Of a stretch of DNA of 64,000 bases, positions 43,876 to 54,603 are shown piece after piece. The notes beneath the pieces were generated by a model. The model did no database searches and was not told the DNA's origin. It saw only the letters and a program-made list of their open reading frames with translations. The position numbers were made by a program, and so were the translations under genes. The DNA lies in contig NZ_CP133779.1 of assembly GCF_034347425.1 (NCBI RefSeq), positions 2,108,001 to 2,172,000 of the forward strand. The letters run 5' to 3'. Numbering within the stretch: position 1 is the first letter of the stretch; each line of letters opens with the position of its first letter. This DNA is from Undibacterium sp. CCC3.4. Lineage in GTDB: Bacteria > Pseudomonadota > Gammaproteobacteria > Burkholderiales > Burkholderiaceae_D.

Positions 43876-45219
43876 TCAGCGTGCACGCATTTGGGCTTCA
43901 ATCTCTTCCACCGTTTTCGGGGTGGCTCGGCTGAGATCGAGGTGGCCTTCGGCGGTGATCAGAATATCATCTTCGATGCGGATGCCGATGTTCCAGAAGC
44001 GTTCCGGTACTTGTTCGGTTGGGCGCACATATAAGCCCGGTTCGATGGTGATGACCATGCCGGCTGCCAGCGGACGATACGGTGTGTCTGCACCTTCCTT
44101 GCAATGATAACGGCCGACATCGTGCACATCGAGACCGAGCCAATGGCCGGTCGAATGCATGTAAAACTGTCGATAGGCAGCGCTGGCGATGGCATCATCG
44201 AGCGTGCCGACGCGGTTCTTATCGAGCAAGCCGACGTCGAGCATGCCTTCGGTCAGCACGCGCACGGCGGCATGGTGACCATCGATATAGCGTGCGCCCG
44301 GATGGGCACAGGCTAGCGCCGCTTGCTGCGAGGCCAGCACGATTTGGTACAGGGTCTTTTGCGGCGCACTGAATTTGCCGTTGGCCGGGAAGGTGCGGGT
44401 GATGTCGGCGGCATAGCTGTCAAATTCACAACCGGCATCGATGAGAATCAGATCGCCGTCACGGATTTGCGCCCGATTACTTTGATAATGCAGCACGCAG
44501 GCATTGGCACCGGAGGCGACGATACTGCCGTAAGCCGGGGCTTGGGCACCACGATGGAGGAATTCATGCAGAATTTCTGCCTCGAGCTGGTATTCGAATT
44601 GACCCGGTGCGGCGTAACGCATGGCGCGCGCATGGGCGTCACCGGCGATACTGGCAGCGGTTTGCATGAGGGCGATTTCTTTGTCGTCTTTAAATAGCCG
44701 CATTTCATCGATCAAGCGCCGCACATCGTCAGTCTGGCTCGGCGCTTGCACACCGCTGCGCGCACGTCCACGGACTAAGTCCAGACTTTGTTGCAGTTCG
44801 CTATCGAGCCGGGGCTCGGCGGCGTTGCTGTAAAACACGGTAGCAGCGTTAGCCAAGTAATCGGCTAACTTTTCCGTCAAGACCGACAGCGGCCAGGCGG
44901 CATCGAGCCCGAACACCTCTTGTGCCGCCGCCGGGCCGTAGCGAAAACCATCCCAAATTTCTCGTTCCGGATTTTTTTCGCGACAAAACAGGATGCTGTG
45001 CGCCTGTTCTGCGGTGGCAAGCAAGACCAGCACGGCATCCGGCTCCATGAAACCGGACAGATAGTAAAAATAGCTGTCATGCCGGAATGGATAGTGATTG
45101 TCGCTATTGCGTATTACTTCGCGCGCGCTGGGGATAATCGCGACGCCACCACCTTGGGCTTGCATCAAAGAAAGTAAGCGCAGGCGACGGGCCTTAAATT
45201 CGGAGCAATTCGGGTTCAT
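43876..45219 (-). CDS. pepP: Xaa-Pro aminopeptidase
   Basis: A 447-residue two-domain metallopeptidase. The C-terminal pita-bread domain carries the metal ligands: LIDAGCEFDSYAADITRTFP (two Asp), HSTGHWLGLDVHDVG (His), TIEPGLYV (Glu) and GIRIEDDILIT (Glu). It removes N-terminal residues preceding proline. Its start overlaps the stop of the murU-like gene as TGATG. Part of the minus-strand operon amgK-murU-pepP-ubiH. Confidence 0.95.
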   Translation of the reverse strand: MNPNCSEFKARRLRLLSLMQAQGGGVAIIPSAREVIRNSDNHYPFRHDSYFYYLSGFMEPDAVLVLLATAEQAHSILFCREKNPEREIWDGFRYGPAAAQEVFGLDAAWPLSVLTEKLADYLANAATVFYSNAAEPRLDSELQQSLDLVRGRARSGVQAPSQTDDVRRLIDEMRLFKDDKEIALMQTAASIAGDAHARAMRYAAPGQFEYQLEAEILHEFLHRGAQAPAYGSIVASGANACVLHYQSNRAQIRDGDLILIDAGCEFDSYAADITRTFPANGKFSAPQKTLYQIVLASQQAALACAHPGARYIDGHHAAVRVLTEGMLDVGLLDKNRVGTLDDAIASAAYRQFYMHSTGHWLGLDVHDVGRYHCKEGADTPYRPLAAGMVITIEPGLYVRPTEQVPERFWNIGIRIEDDILITAEGHLDLSRATPKTVEEIEAQMRAR

Positions 45220-45938
45220 CAGCTGTCCTGGTTAAGCTTGAGTGGAGCATTGAGGGCGGCCAATTGTTCCGGCGTGCCGACGTTATGCCAGATACCGCGA
45301 TACAGTTCGCCGCCGATGCGACCACTCTCTATGTGTTGCGTCAATAAAGGGCCGAGTTTGGCATGGCTGCCGGCTTCAATGCTGGCAAACAGTTCCGGTC
45401 GGTACACCCCGATATTCGCAAAAGTATGGCGATCTTCCTTGTGATTGGACAATCCCATCAGGCTTAAGGCAAAGTCGCCGTGCGGATGGAAGGGCGGATT
45501 TTTGACCATATACAACCATGCCAAGTCGCGCGTCTCGGCTGCCAGCGGCGTGCCCCAAGGGTCATTCTCTTCCAGCGTGTTCAGACATGCGCGGAAATCA
45601 AAATGCGGAATATAAATATCGGCTGACACCACCAAAAATGCTGCGTTACCGAGTAAGGGCAAGGCTTGTGCGATACCGCCGGCGGTTTCGAGCGCCGTCG
45701 TTTCCGGTGAATACTGCAACCGTGCACCGAACTGACTGCCATCGCCAAGGCTGTCTTCGAGCATGGCCCCAAGATGGGCATGGTTGATAACGATGTCGTG
45801 GATGCCAGCCTTGACCAAGTTCAAAATGTGCCAGACGATCAAGGGCCGACCGCGCACCTTGAGCAAAGGTTTCGGGCAGGTATCGGTCAGTGGGCGCATT
45901 CGTTCGCCGCGTCCGGCGGCCAATAACATGGCTTTCAT
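45219..45938 (-). CDS. murU: N-acetylmuramate alpha-1-phosphate uridylyltransferase (MurU-like)
   Basis: A 239-residue nucleotidyltransferase with the signature MLLAAGRGERMRPLTDTCPKPLL and VVSADIYIPHFDFR. Members next to amgK act as MurU, activating MurNAc-1-phosphate to UDP-MurNAc in the peptidoglycan recycling route that bypasses fosfomycin-sensitive synthesis. It lies 12 bp after the AmgK-like kinase gene, which makes MurU more likely than a sugar-1-phosphate guanylyl- or thymidylyltransferase. Confidence 0.88.
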   Translation of the reverse strand: MKAMLLAAGRGERMRPLTDTCPKPLLKVRGRPLIVWHILNLVKAGIHDIVINHAHLGAMLEDSLGDGSQFGARLQYSPETTALETAGGIAQALPLLGNAAFLVVSADIYIPHFDFRACLNTLEENDPWGTPLAAETRDLAWLYMVKNPPFHPHGDFALSLMGLSNHKEDRHTFANIGVYRPELFASIEAGSHAKLGPLLTQHIESGRIGGELYRGIWHNVGTPEQLAALNAPLKLNQDS

Positions 45939-45950
45939 GGTGGGGCGACC

Positions 45951-47006
45951 TTAAAAAGTATAGCCGACTGCCGGCGCGGTATTTTCCAATTCATCGAGCA
46001 AACGCAGCAGCGGTACCAATTCCTTGTAGCGATGCGTGGTTTTGCGTATATATTCCATCACTACCGGCATGTCGGCGAGGAATTGATTCTTGCCATCGCG
46101 GACAGACAGGCGCGCAAAGATGCCGAGTATCTTTAAGTGGCGTTGCAAGCCCATCCATTCGAAGTCGCGGTAAAAACTGTCAATATCGGCTGCCACCGGC
46201 AAGCCGGCGCGCCGTGCTTTTTCCCAATAGCGTATGGCCCAGTCGAGTACCAGTTCTTCATCCCATTGCACGTAGGCATCGCGTAACAGCGATACCAAGT
46301 CATAGGTGATCGGGCCGTACAGCGCGTCTTGAAAATCGACGATGCCGGGATTGCCTTTTTCCATGGGTATCAAATTGCGCGAGTGGTAATCGCGATGCAC
46401 AAAGACTTGTGGCTGTGCAATAGCGTTGGCGCTCAGATGCTCGAACACTTTATCCAGGGTCTGGCTTTGCGCCGGTGTCAGGGTCAGACCCAGATGTTGG
46501 CCGATATACCATTCGGAAAATATGCCGAGTTCACGCATCAGAAAGGCGCGATCGTATTCCGGTAATTGCTCGGGCTGGCTTTGCGCTTGCATCAAGATCA
46601 AGCTGTCGATGGCGTCGAGATACAATTTGTGGGCGCTGTCATGGTTGAGCACTTGGGCATAGGTTTGCGTGCCGAGGTCACTGACGAGTAAAAAACCTTG
46701 CTCTAAATCATGGGCTAACACGTCCGGTACGCTGAGCGACAATTGTTTGAACAGCGTTGCTACTTTAATATAATTGGCCGAATTTTCAGTGGCCGGCGGC
46801 GCGTCGATGGCAATCAAGCTGCGGCCATCGCTGCTGTCGAGCCGGTAAAATTGGCGAAAACTGGCGTCGGCCGAGGCCAAACGCAAGCTATCGAGCTGCA
46901 AATGCGGCGTAGTCAGGGTCGCCAGCCAATCTTGTAAAGCGAGGCGGCGCGCCGTTTTTGTGTCAGACAAAGATGCAAAAGAGGCAGAAGCTGGGGTAGA
47001 AGGCAT
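45951..47006 (-). CDS. amgK: AmgK-like N-acetylmuramate/N-acetylglucosamine kinase
   Basis: A 351-residue aminoglycoside-phosphotransferase-fold kinase: the catalytic loop VFVHRDYHSRNLI and metal loop GIVDFQDALYGPITYDLVSLLRDAY are intact. In other proteobacteria AmgK phosphorylates the anomeric carbon of MurNAc and GlcNAc; MurU then adds UMP. It is first in the minus-strand operon and divergent from lptD, the standard arrangement in pseudomonads and many betaproteobacteria. Confidence 0.9.
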   Translation of the reverse strand: MPSTPASASFASLSDTKTARRLALQDWLATLTTPHLQLDSLRLASADASFRQFYRLDSSDGRSLIAIDAPPATENSANYIKVATLFKQLSLSVPDVLAHDLEQGFLLVSDLGTQTYAQVLNHDSAHKLYLDAIDSLILMQAQSQPEQLPEYDRAFLMRELGIFSEWYIGQHLGLTLTPAQSQTLDKVFEHLSANAIAQPQVFVHRDYHSRNLIPMEKGNPGIVDFQDALYGPITYDLVSLLRDAYVQWDEELVLDWAIRYWEKARRAGLPVAADIDSFYRDFEWMGLQRHLKILGIFARLSVRDGKNQFLADMPVVMEYIRKTTHRYKELVPLLRLLDELENTAPAVGYTF

Positions 47007-47151
47007 GGGTAAATGGGTCGCTCAATGAGTTTGTGTGCAAGCTAAGGATTGTTTCTGCAGCATTTCACCTATAATAAGCGACTGATTTGTGGCGCTTGTC
47101 TCAATGACACCGTCTCTACCAGCCGCCAAACGCTTACTAAAAACCGAATAC

Positions 47152-49419
47152 ATGCGCAGGAAATCCGTATTATCTCACTCACCGCTGATGTTTCCTACTA
47201 TACCGGCAATTCTCGTGTCGGTATTGGTTCCCGCATTCTATTCACAGGTGCAAGCTCAAACCTTGCCGCCGTTCACGGGGCCAGCAACACAGCAGTTTGA
47301 TTTCGAACAAGATCGTCTCGGACGTCAGCAAACTAATCCACTGCGCGCCGACGATAAGGATGCGCCCACCGTGGTGCGCGCCGAGCAGACTTTTGGCCGC
47401 CCGGAACGCGATATCCAATTTCAAGACAATGTGGAAATCGTCAAGGGTGGTACCACCATGACGTCGGACAAGGCCAGCTATTCATTTATCGACGATGAGT
47501 TCGCGGCCAGTGGCAAGGTGCGCATGGATCGCTATGGCGATTGCTATAAAGGCGACAGCTTGCATCTGCAACTGAGCACCAGCTTCGGCAATTTGATTAA
47601 TGGCAGCTATAAGTTACTGAAAAGTAATGCTCAGGGTGAAGCGGAGCGCATCGATTTTCTTGATGATGAACGCTCTATCGTCCATAACGGCACGTACAGC
47701 ACCTGCGATGGGCCCGATCCGGACTGGTACTTACGCACCAATACGCTCGATCTCGACAGCGGACTCGATGTTGGCGTGGCCGGCAGATCGGTGCTGTATT
47801 TCATGGGGACGCCTATCTTGGCGACGCCGTCGCTGAGTTTCCCGCTTTCCGGGGCGCGTCATTCCGGCTTTTTGCCGCCGGTGGTCGGGGCTTCGTCTAG
47901 CGGCGGGGCCGAGTTCGGCTTACCGTATTACTTTAATATTGCACCGAATCGCGATTTCACCCTTTATCCTAAGTTCATAGCTAAACGTGGTTTGCAACTG
48001 GGTGCAGAAGCGCGTTATCTCGATCCCTCTTATCGCGGTGAAACCACCATCGAAGGCATACTCGACGATAAAGTGACCAAGAGCAATCGGTATGCGATTA
48101 CCTCGGTGCATGAGCAAACGCTGATGCCCGGCTTGGCGCTGGCATGGAATTACAATGCCGCCTCTGATGATAATTATCCGGCCGACTTCTCCAATTCGAT
48201 CACCAAAACCTCGCAGCGCTTGCTGTTGCGCGATTTATCCTTAACTTATGCTCCCGCCTCGTTTTGGAACGTGACCTTCCGCACTACCAATTACCAAGTG
48301 CTGCAGGATGTGACCGCCCCGATTGCTCGGCCGTATGACCGTCTGCCGCAGTTGCAATTGCATGCAGAGCAATATGATGTCATGGGTTTTGACTGGTCGC
48401 TCGATACCACGCTCACCCGCTTCTGGCATCCTGATTTGCTGCGTGGTGATCGCTTGGTGGTCAATCCGAAATTATCGCTGCCATTGGTGCAGCCTGGCTA
48501 TTTTGTGATTCCGCAAATCAGCTTGCATGCGGCGAATTATCAACTGGCCAATCAGATTGCCGGTCAGCCTAGCGGCATGCAAAGTGTCGTGCCGACTTTT
48601 GCGATCGATAGTGGGCTGGTGTTCGAACGGCAGTCCAACTTGTTTGGCCAACCGGTCACGCAAACGCTGGAACCGCGTTTGTTCTATGTTCGTACCCCCT
48701 ATGTCGACCAATCGGCCTTGCCAAACTTTGACAGTGGCGACGCCGATTTCAATTTTTCGCAGATTTTCAGCACCAACCGCTTTACCGGTGATGATCGAGT
48801 AGGTGATTCGAATCAAATTACGGCGGCACTGGTTTCGCGTTATCTGGAAATGGATGGCGAGGAATTGATGCGCTTAGCTATTGGCCAACGCTTTTATTTC
48901 AACACGCAAAGAGTGACGCTCGATACCACGTTCGCCCCTAGCCGTTCGGATTTGTTGCTGGCGGCGACGGCGAAAGTGTCGAAAAGCCTGACTGCTGATG
49001 CCGCTTTGCAATTTAGTCAGAGTAGTAACCAATCTGTACAGGCCAGCTATGGTGTGCGTTGGCAGCCGGAACCGAAGAAGGTCTTGAATCTGGCCTACCG
49101 CTTTCAGCGCGACACTTTGGAGCAGATCGATATCTCCGGTCAATGGCCGGTGGCTGATCGCTGGTATGCCGTGGGACGCTCGAATTATTCCTTGATGGAT
49201 AAGAAGATCGTCGATGGCTTGGTTGGGTTTGAATACAAAGCCGATTGTTGGGCCCTGCGTTTTGTGCTGCAACGCTTTGCCATCAACAGTGTGAGCAATA
49301 ATTCAGGGTTTTCGATACAGCTCGAGTTGAGTGGTCTGGCGCGTTTAGGCGTGGGAAATAATCCGATTGAAGCATTAAAACGCAATATTTCCGGTTATCA
49401 AGCTATCAGTGAGCGTTAA
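47152..49419 (+). CDS. lptD: LPS-assembly protein LptD
   Basis: An outer-membrane beta-barrel of about 755 residues. After a signal peptide (MRRKSVLSHSP ... FYSQVQAQ) come an OstA/jellyroll domain (VEIVKGGTTMTSDKASYSFIDDEFAASGKVRMDR) and the barrel. Cysteines consistent with the LptD disulfides occur in GDCYKG, YSTCDG and ADCWALRF. It inserts LPS in the outer leaflet with LptE. I chose the ATG at 47152 because it gives a clean signal peptide; in-frame starts at 47104 and 47089 also exist. A TATAAT box lies at 47070-47075. First gene of lptD-surA-pdxA-rsmA. Confidence 0.95.
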   Translation: MRRKSVLSHSPLMFPTIPAILVSVLVPAFYSQVQAQTLPPFTGPATQQFDFEQDRLGRQQTNPLRADDKDAPTVVRAEQTFGRPERDIQFQDNVEIVKGGTTMTSDKASYSFIDDEFAASGKVRMDRYGDCYKGDSLHLQLSTSFGNLINGSYKLLKSNAQGEAERIDFLDDERSIVHNGTYSTCDGPDPDWYLRTNTLDLDSGLDVGVAGRSVLYFMGTPILATPSLSFPLSGARHSGFLPPVVGASSSGGAEFGLPYYFNIAPNRDFTLYPKFIAKRGLQLGAEARYLDPSYRGETTIEGILDDKVTKSNRYAITSVHEQTLMPGLALAWNYNAASDDNYPADFSNSITKTSQRLLLRDLSLTYAPASFWNVTFRTTNYQVLQDVTAPIARPYDRLPQLQLHAEQYDVMGFDWSLDTTLTRFWHPDLLRGDRLVVNPKLSLPLVQPGYFVIPQISLHAANYQLANQIAGQPSGMQSVVPTFAIDSGLVFERQSNLFGQPVTQTLEPRLFYVRTPYVDQSALPNFDSGDADFNFSQIFSTNRFTGDDRVGDSNQITAALVSRYLEMDGEELMRLAIGQRFYFNTQRVTLDTTFAPSRSDLLLAATAKVSKSLTADAALQFSQSSNQSVQASYGVRWQPEPKKVLNLAYRFQRDTLEQIDISGQWPVADRWYAVGRSNYSLMDKKIVDGLVGFEYKADCWALRFVLQRFAINSVSNNSGFSIQLELSGLARLGVGNNPIEALKRNISGYQAISER

Positions 49420-49568
49420 GTAAGCCAGATTTATCAGGGGGTTGGCGGTTTTCTTCGCAGACAAGCGCTGGCTGCTTGTTTGTGAAATCGACACTAACGT
49501 GTATATTGCAACTTTTTAGCCGCCGGAACACTCTATACTGCGGTCTTAAACCGTTTTTTCAGATCATT

Positions 49569-50927
49569 ATGCGACATCTATTGAACATGAAACAAAGTCA
49601 ATTCCTTTCCGTTCTCACGGCCTCCGTTCTGCTGACCGGCTTGCTGAGCGGGCATGCCGCTCTTGCTCAGACTAAAGCCGCTGGCAAAGCGCAAGTGGTC
49701 AACAGCATCGTCGTCGTCGTCAATGATGAAGTCATTACCCGGCAGGAATTGAACGAGCGCTTGTTATCCGTTGAGCGCAGACTGAAGACTGCTGGTACGG
49801 CCGCGCCTGAGCGTGCCGATTTGCAAAAGCAAATTTTGGAACGCATGATACTCGACCGTGCGCAGTTGCAACTGGCTAAGGAGAACGGTATACGCGTCGA
49901 TGATGTCATGCTCGATCGCACGATGTTGCGCATGGCTGAACAAAATAAAATGAGCTTGCAAGAATTCCGCAATCAAATTGAACGCGAAGGCACGCCTTAC
50001 CCACGTTTCCGCGAAGAAATTCGTGACGATATCCTGATGCAACGGGTACGTGAGCGTGAAGTCGACAGTAAAATTTTGATCACTGAGTCCGAGGTCGATA
50101 ACTTCCTCGCCGCCGAAGCCAGTGCGAAAGTAGATAAGCAAGAAATCAATTTGGCGCATATCTTGGTGCGGATTCCTGAAAATGCAACGGCAGAGCAAAT
50201 TACGCTGCGCCGCGCCCGTGCCGAAGAAGTCTTGCAAAAATTGCGCAGCGGCGGCGATTTTGCAAAACTCGCCGTTACTTACTCTGACAGTGCCGAAGCG
50301 CTCAAAGGTGGCGATCTCGGCTGGCGTGAGCAAGAACGTTTGCCGCAATTGTTCGTCGATGCGATTAGTAAAATCAAAGAAGGTGAATTTTCCGAGATCG
50401 TGCGTAGCCCGAACGGTTTTCATATCGTTAAACTCAATGGTAAGCGCGCATCGAGTGATACCAAGGCGGATGCTGCCGTGGTTCAACAAACCCATGTTCG
50501 GCATATTTTGATGAAGGCGAATCAAATCGTCAACGATGCCGAAGTGCGTCAGAAAATGCTCGACTTGAAACAGAAAATAGATAGTAAAGCAGCAACGTTT
50601 GAAGATTTGGCAAAAGCCAATTCCAGCGATGGTTCGGCTTCCAAAGGTGGTGATCTCGGCTGGATTTATCCGGGCGATACGGTGCCGGAATTTGAACAAG
50701 CGATGAATAAACTGGCGATCAATGAAGTCAGCGCACCTGTCCAGTCGCAATTCGGTTATCACCTGATCCAAGTTTTGGAACGCAAATCGGAAGATCAATC
50801 GAAAGATCGCAAGCGTCTGGCCGCACGTCAGGCTTTGCATGACCGCAAGGCTGATGAAGCTTTGCAAGACTGGCTGCGCGAATTGCGTGATCGTACCTAT
50901 GTCGAATTCCGTTTGGATGACAAGTAA
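49569..50927 (+). CDS. surA: Periplasmic chaperone / peptidyl-prolyl isomerase SurA
   Basis: A 452-residue protein with a signal peptide ([22 protein letters not shown]), an N-terminal chaperone domain ([31 protein letters not shown]) and two parvulin domains ([12 protein letters not shown]...GGDLGWREQ and VRHILMKAN...[10 protein letters not shown]). It escorts outer-membrane proteins such as LptD to the BAM complex. The ATG at 49569 places the signal peptide properly; an open frame to 49476 is leader. Its stop overlaps the pdxA start as TAATG. Confidence 0.96.
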   Translation: MRHLLNMKQSQFLSVLTASVLLTGLLSGHAALAQTKAAGKAQVVNSIVVVVNDEVITRQELNERLLSVERRLKTAGTAAPERADLQKQILERMILDRAQLQLAKENGIRVDDVMLDRTMLRMAEQNKMSLQEFRNQIEREGTPYPRFREEIRDDILMQRVREREVDSKILITESEVDNFLAAEASAKVDKQEINLAHILVRIPENATAEQITLRRARAEEVLQKLRSGGDFAKLAVTYSDSAEALKGGDLGWREQERLPQLFVDAISKIKEGEFSEIVRSPNGFHIVKLNGKRASSDTKADAAVVQQTHVRHILMKANQIVNDAEVRQKMLDLKQKIDSKAATFEDLAKANSSDGSASKGGDLGWIYPGDTVPEFEQAMNKLAINEVSAPVQSQFGYHLIQVLERKSEDQSKDRKRLAARQALHDRKADEALQDWLRELRDRTYVEFRLDDK

Positions 50928-51970
50928 TGCTTGAGAGTAAATTGCCGGTCATCGCCATCACGGTGGGCGAGCCGGCAGGCGTCGGGCCGGAAATCTCCTT
51001 GCGTGCAGCGTGGGCGCTGCGCCATGAAGTGCGACCGGTGTTGATCGGTGATGCGGCGTATTTGTCCATGTTGGCCCACGATATAGACCCTGCCATTAGC
51101 CTGATGGGCATGTCGCAGGAAGCGCTGAGACTCAATGGCATGGCGGCCAGCGGCAATCAACGTCTGACCGTCATCGATTGCCCTCTGGCGGCCCATGTCA
51201 CGGCCGGTCAATTAGACCGACGCAACAGCCGCGCCGTTTTGCATACCCTTGATGTGGCAATCGAAAGCATACAACAAGGCTGGTGCGATGCCATGGTGAC
51301 CGCACCTTTACAAAAAAGCATAATCAACGATGCCGGTGTCAAATTCAGTGGTCATACCGAATACTTAGCCGAACAGACCGGCACGGCGCAAGTGGTGATG
51401 ATGTTGGCATGTGAAGCCAATGCCACCCTGCCCAAGGGCTTGCGGGTGGCTCTGGCGACTACGCACTTGCCTTTGCAAGCAGTGCCAGCGGCGATACAAT
51501 TCGATTCCTTGCTGCGCACGATACAAATCATCGACCATGATCTGCGCCACAAATTCGGCATAGCACGGCCGCGCCTGCTGGTTACCGGGCTCAATCCGCA
51601 TGCTGGTGAAAACGGTTATCTTGGTAGCGAAGAAATAGACATCATTGCCCCGGTGATTCAGCATGCCGCTGGCCTTGGCATCAGTATCGAAGGGCCGTAT
51701 CCGGCCGATACGCTGTTCCAAGAAAAATATCTCAACCAAGCCGACTGCGTGCTGGCCATGTACCACGACCAAGGCTTGAGCGTACTCAAATTCGCCAGTT
51801 TCGGACTCGGCGTCAATATCACTTTAGGCTTACCGTTGATCCGCACTTCGGTCGATCACGGCACCGCCCTCGATCTGGCCGCCCAAGGCTTGGGGCTGGC
51901 CGATAGCGGCAGCATGCAGACGGCAATCCGGCTCGCCGCCGTCATGGCACATCATCAGAAACAATCATGA
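50927..51970 (+). CDS. pdxA: 4-hydroxythreonine-4-phosphate dehydrogenase
   Basis: A 347-residue enzyme with PdxA motifs [13 protein letters not shown] at the start, [24 protein letters not shown] in the middle (metal/substrate histidine) and [16 protein letters not shown] with [16 protein letters not shown] near the end. It oxidises 4-phosphohydroxy-threonine in pyridoxal phosphate synthesis. Coupled to surA (1-nt overlap) and rsmA (4-nt overlap) in a conserved operon. Confidence 0.97.
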   Translation: MLESKLPVIAITVGEPAGVGPEISLRAAWALRHEVRPVLIGDAAYLSMLAHDIDPAISLMGMSQEALRLNGMAASGNQRLTVIDCPLAAHVTAGQLDRRNSRAVLHTLDVAIESIQQGWCDAMVTAPLQKSIINDAGVKFSGHTEYLAEQTGTAQVVMMLACEANATLPKGLRVALATTHLPLQAVPAAIQFDSLLRTIQIIDHDLRHKFGIARPRLLVTGLNPHAGENGYLGSEEIDIIAPVIQHAAGLGISIEGPYPADTLFQEKYLNQADCVLAMYHDQGLSVLKFASFGLGVNITLGLPLIRTSVDHGTALDLAAQGLGLADSGSMQTAIRLAAVMAHHQKQS

Positions 51971-52746
51971 AACATATTCCACGCAAACGCTTCGGGCAGA
52001 ATTTTCTGACCGATCAATTGGTCTTGAGCCAAATTATTCGTACCATCGATCCAAAACCGGGTCAAACCATGGTCGAAATTGGCCCTGGCTTAGCGGCCAT
52101 GACGCGTCTGTTGCTCGACGAATTGACGCACCTGCATGTGGTCGAGCTTGATCGCGACTTGGTCGCACGGCTGAAGAAAAACTTTGCGACGGACAAATTG
52201 ATCGTGCATGAAGGCGATGCACTGAAATTCGATTTCAGTACGATTGCGGTACCAGAAGGGGCGAAATTACGCGTCGTCGGCAATTTGCCGTATAACATTT
52301 CCAGCCCTTTGTTATTCCATCTTGCCGAGATCGCCCCCTTGGTGGAAGATCAACACTTCATGTTGCAAAAAGAAGTGGTCGAACGCATGGTGGCGCCGCC
52401 CGGTAGCAAGACTTACGGTCGGCTCTCGGTCATGCTGCAGTGGCGCTACGAGATGACGATGATGTTCGTGGTGCGGCCGGAAGCCTTTGATCCGCCACCG
52501 CGGGTAGAATCGGCTATTGTGCGCATGATACCGAAAGCCAGTCCCTTGGTATGTGATCCGGCCAGCTTGCAAGCGGTGGTGACCAAAGCCTTTTCGCAAC
52601 GCCGTAAAGTAGTGCGTAATTGTGTCGCTGGTATGTTCAGTGAAGCGCAATTGATCGAAGCCGGCATCGATCCGCAAAGTCGCCCGGAAACGATAGCCCT
52701 TGAACAGTATGTCAATCTGGCCAGAATGTTGAAAAGTGCCGCCTGA
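51967..52746 (+). CDS. rsmA: 16S rRNA dimethyladenosine transferase
   Basis: A 259-residue methyltransferase: [14 protein letters not shown] at the N-terminus, SAM-binding [15 protein letters not shown], and the [12 protein letters not shown] catalytic motif (NLPY). It dimethylates two adjacent adenines near the 3' end of 16S rRNA, the target linked to kasugamycin sensitivity (KsgA). Overlaps pdxA by 4 bp. Confidence 0.97.
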   Translation: MKHIPRKRFGQNFLTDQLVLSQIIRTIDPKPGQTMVEIGPGLAAMTRLLLDELTHLHVVELDRDLVARLKKNFATDKLIVHEGDALKFDFSTIAVPEGAKLRVVGNLPYNISSPLLFHLAEIAPLVEDQHFMLQKEVVERMVAPPGSKTYGRLSVMLQWRYEMTMMFVVRPEAFDPPPRVESAIVRMIPKASPLVCDPASLQAVVTKAFSQRRKVVRNCVAGMFSEAQLIEAGIDPQSRPETIALEQYVNLARMLKSAA

Positions 52747-52788
52747 GCCAGCCGTATTCCCAATTGAGATGGAAGCTGAAGAGTCTGT

Positions 52789-54435
52789 ATGAATATTACG
52801 CAAACGCCAGAATGGCAATCTTTGCTGCAACATCGGCAGCGCCTTGAACATACACATTTGCGCGAATTGTTTGCCCAAGACCCTTTACGCTTTGAACATT
52901 TTTCCGCCGAGCTCGATGGCTTGCTGATCGATTATTCCAAGCAGCGCATCGATCAGCCTACGCTCGACGCCTTGCTGGCCTTGGCGCGCTTATCGCATGT
53001 GGAAGAATGGCGTGACCGCATGTTCGCCGGTGAAAGAATCAATATCAGCGAAGACCGTGCGGTTTTGCATACCGCTTTGCGGCACATGGATTTCAAGCCT
53101 TTCCCCAGCGCCGAACTCGATGTCATGCCGCAGGTACGCGGCGTGCGCAAGCAAATGCGCGATATTGTCGAACGTGTGCGTAGCGGACTCTGGCGCGGCT
53201 TCAAAGGTGATGCGATTCAAAACATCGTCAACATCGGCATCGGTGGCTCCGATCTCGGACCCAAGTTAGCCACGCGTGCGCTGGCAGCCATGCAGCATCC
53301 GAATTTAAAATTTTTTTACGTCTCCAATCTCGATAGTGCTCATCTGGCACCCTTATTGGAAGAACTCGATCCGCGCACGACGCTGTTCATCGTCGCCTCG
53401 AAAACCTTCACCACCCAAGAAACCAATATCAATGCGCAAACCGCACGTACTTGGTTGATGGCGGCGGCCATGGAAGAGTGGGCGATTGGCAAGCATTTCA
53501 TCGCCGTCACAGCCAGTACCGACAAGGCCCATGCCTTCGGTATTCCCGATGCCAATATTTTGCCGCTGTGGGATTGGGTTGGCGGTCGTTACTCGCTGTG
53601 GTCGGCAGTCGGTTTGTCGGTGGCGCTGGCGATAGGCATGAGCGGCTTCGAGCGCTTGCTGCTCGGTGCAGAAACCATGGATGCGCATTTCTGCGCCACA
53701 CCGCTGGAACAGAATCTGCCGGTCTTACTCGCTCTGATTTCGGTATGGAATACCAATTTCCTTGGCGCTGAAACCACCGCCATTTTGCCGTATAACGAAT
53801 CGCTGCGGCATTTGCCGGCATTTTTACAGCAACTGGAGATGGAATCGAATGGTAAAACCGTCGGTCGTGAGGGTGAAGCGCTGACCTGTCGCGCTAATCC
53901 CATTGTTTGGGGTGAAATCGGCGTCAATGGCCAGCATGCATTTTTCCAATTGCTACACCAAGGCGGTTGGTTGATCCCTTGCGATTTCGTCGTTGCCGCC
54001 TCGAGCGATTATCCTTTGCCGGGGCATCAAGCGCCGCTGTTAGCGAATTGTCTGGCACAAAGCGCCGCCTTGGCTTTCGGTAAAACCGAAGCGCAGGCGC
54101 GCGAAGAATTGATGCAAGCTGGCATGGATGAGCCGCAGATTGCCAAATTGTTACCGCATAAAGTATTTGCCGGCAATCAGCCATCGACCACGCTTTTGAT
54201 GCCAGCGCTGGAGCCATTTCAGCTCGGCATGTTATTGGCGCTGTATGAACACAAAGTGTTCGTGCAAGGTGTGATCTGGGGCATCAACTCATTCGACCAA
54301 TGGGGTGTTGAACTCGGTAAGCAATTGGCCAACCGACTGTTACCAGCTATCATGGGCGACCAAGCCTATGATGCCCAGCTCGATGCCTCGACCAGTGGTT
54401 TGATCGCGTATTTCCGCCGGCACGGCCACGTTTGA
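52789..54435 (+). CDS. pgi: Glucose-6-phosphate isomerase
   Basis: A 548-residue enzyme of standard length. It contains NIVNIGIGGSDLGPKLA, the VASKTFTTQETN phosphate-binding loop, GGRYSLWSAVGLSVALAIG (PGI signature 1 region) and GINSFDQWGVELGKQLA (signature 2). It interconverts glucose-6-phosphate and fructose-6-phosphate. It lies 42 bp after rsmA and near the beta-glucosidase locus, but the LacI-type operators are not in front of it. Confidence 0.97.
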   Translation: MNITQTPEWQSLLQHRQRLEHTHLRELFAQDPLRFEHFSAELDGLLIDYSKQRIDQPTLDALLALARLSHVEEWRDRMFAGERINISEDRAVLHTALRHMDFKPFPSAELDVMPQVRGVRKQMRDIVERVRSGLWRGFKGDAIQNIVNIGIGGSDLGPKLATRALAAMQHPNLKFFYVSNLDSAHLAPLLEELDPRTTLFIVASKTFTTQETNINAQTARTWLMAAAMEEWAIGKHFIAVTASTDKAHAFGIPDANILPLWDWVGGRYSLWSAVGLSVALAIGMSGFERLLLGAETMDAHFCATPLEQNLPVLLALISVWNTNFLGAETTAILPYNESLRHLPAFLQQLEMESNGKTVGREGEALTCRANPIVWGEIGVNGQHAFFQLLHQGGWLIPCDFVVAASSDYPLPGHQAPLLANCLAQSAALAFGKTEAQAREELMQAGMDEPQIAKLLPHKVFAGNQPSTTLLMPALEPFQLGMLLALYEHKVFVQGVIWGINSFDQWGVELGKQLANRLLPAIMGDQAYDAQLDASTSGLIAYFRRHGHV

Positions 54436-54439
54436 GGCG

Positions 54440-54491
54440 CTGGCAGTCTGTTGGAGTTCGCGGCGATTGCCTCAGTTCGACAGACTGCCAG
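54440..54491. repeat. 12-bp perfect inverted repeat after pgi
   Basis: ctggcagtctgt (54440-54451) and acagactgccag (54480-54491) pair perfectly around a 28-nt loop, starting 4 bp past the pgi stop. No T run follows, so it is not a classical terminator; it may protect the mRNA 3' end or act with Rho. The rest of the 332-bp gap to the LacI gene has a 12-bp palindrome agagagctctct at 54572-54583 and a short ORF. Confidence 0.6.
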
Positions 54492-54603
54492 GGTGGAAAT
54501 CGTTAAGGAATGTCAAATCTACTTGGCAATCTGCAACAGCGATTGACCGCTTGGCGCAGCGCTTGATATAAAGAGAGCTCTCTCTCTTTGATCGATTGCT
54601 GCT

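Noticed and set aside
43869..43901. Upstream ATG (43901) as start of ubiH
   Set aside because: It would overlap the pepP coding end and adds ten residues before the FAD motif not expected for the family.
49764..50867. 367-codon minus-strand ORF over surA
   Set aside because: Antisense shadow of surA.
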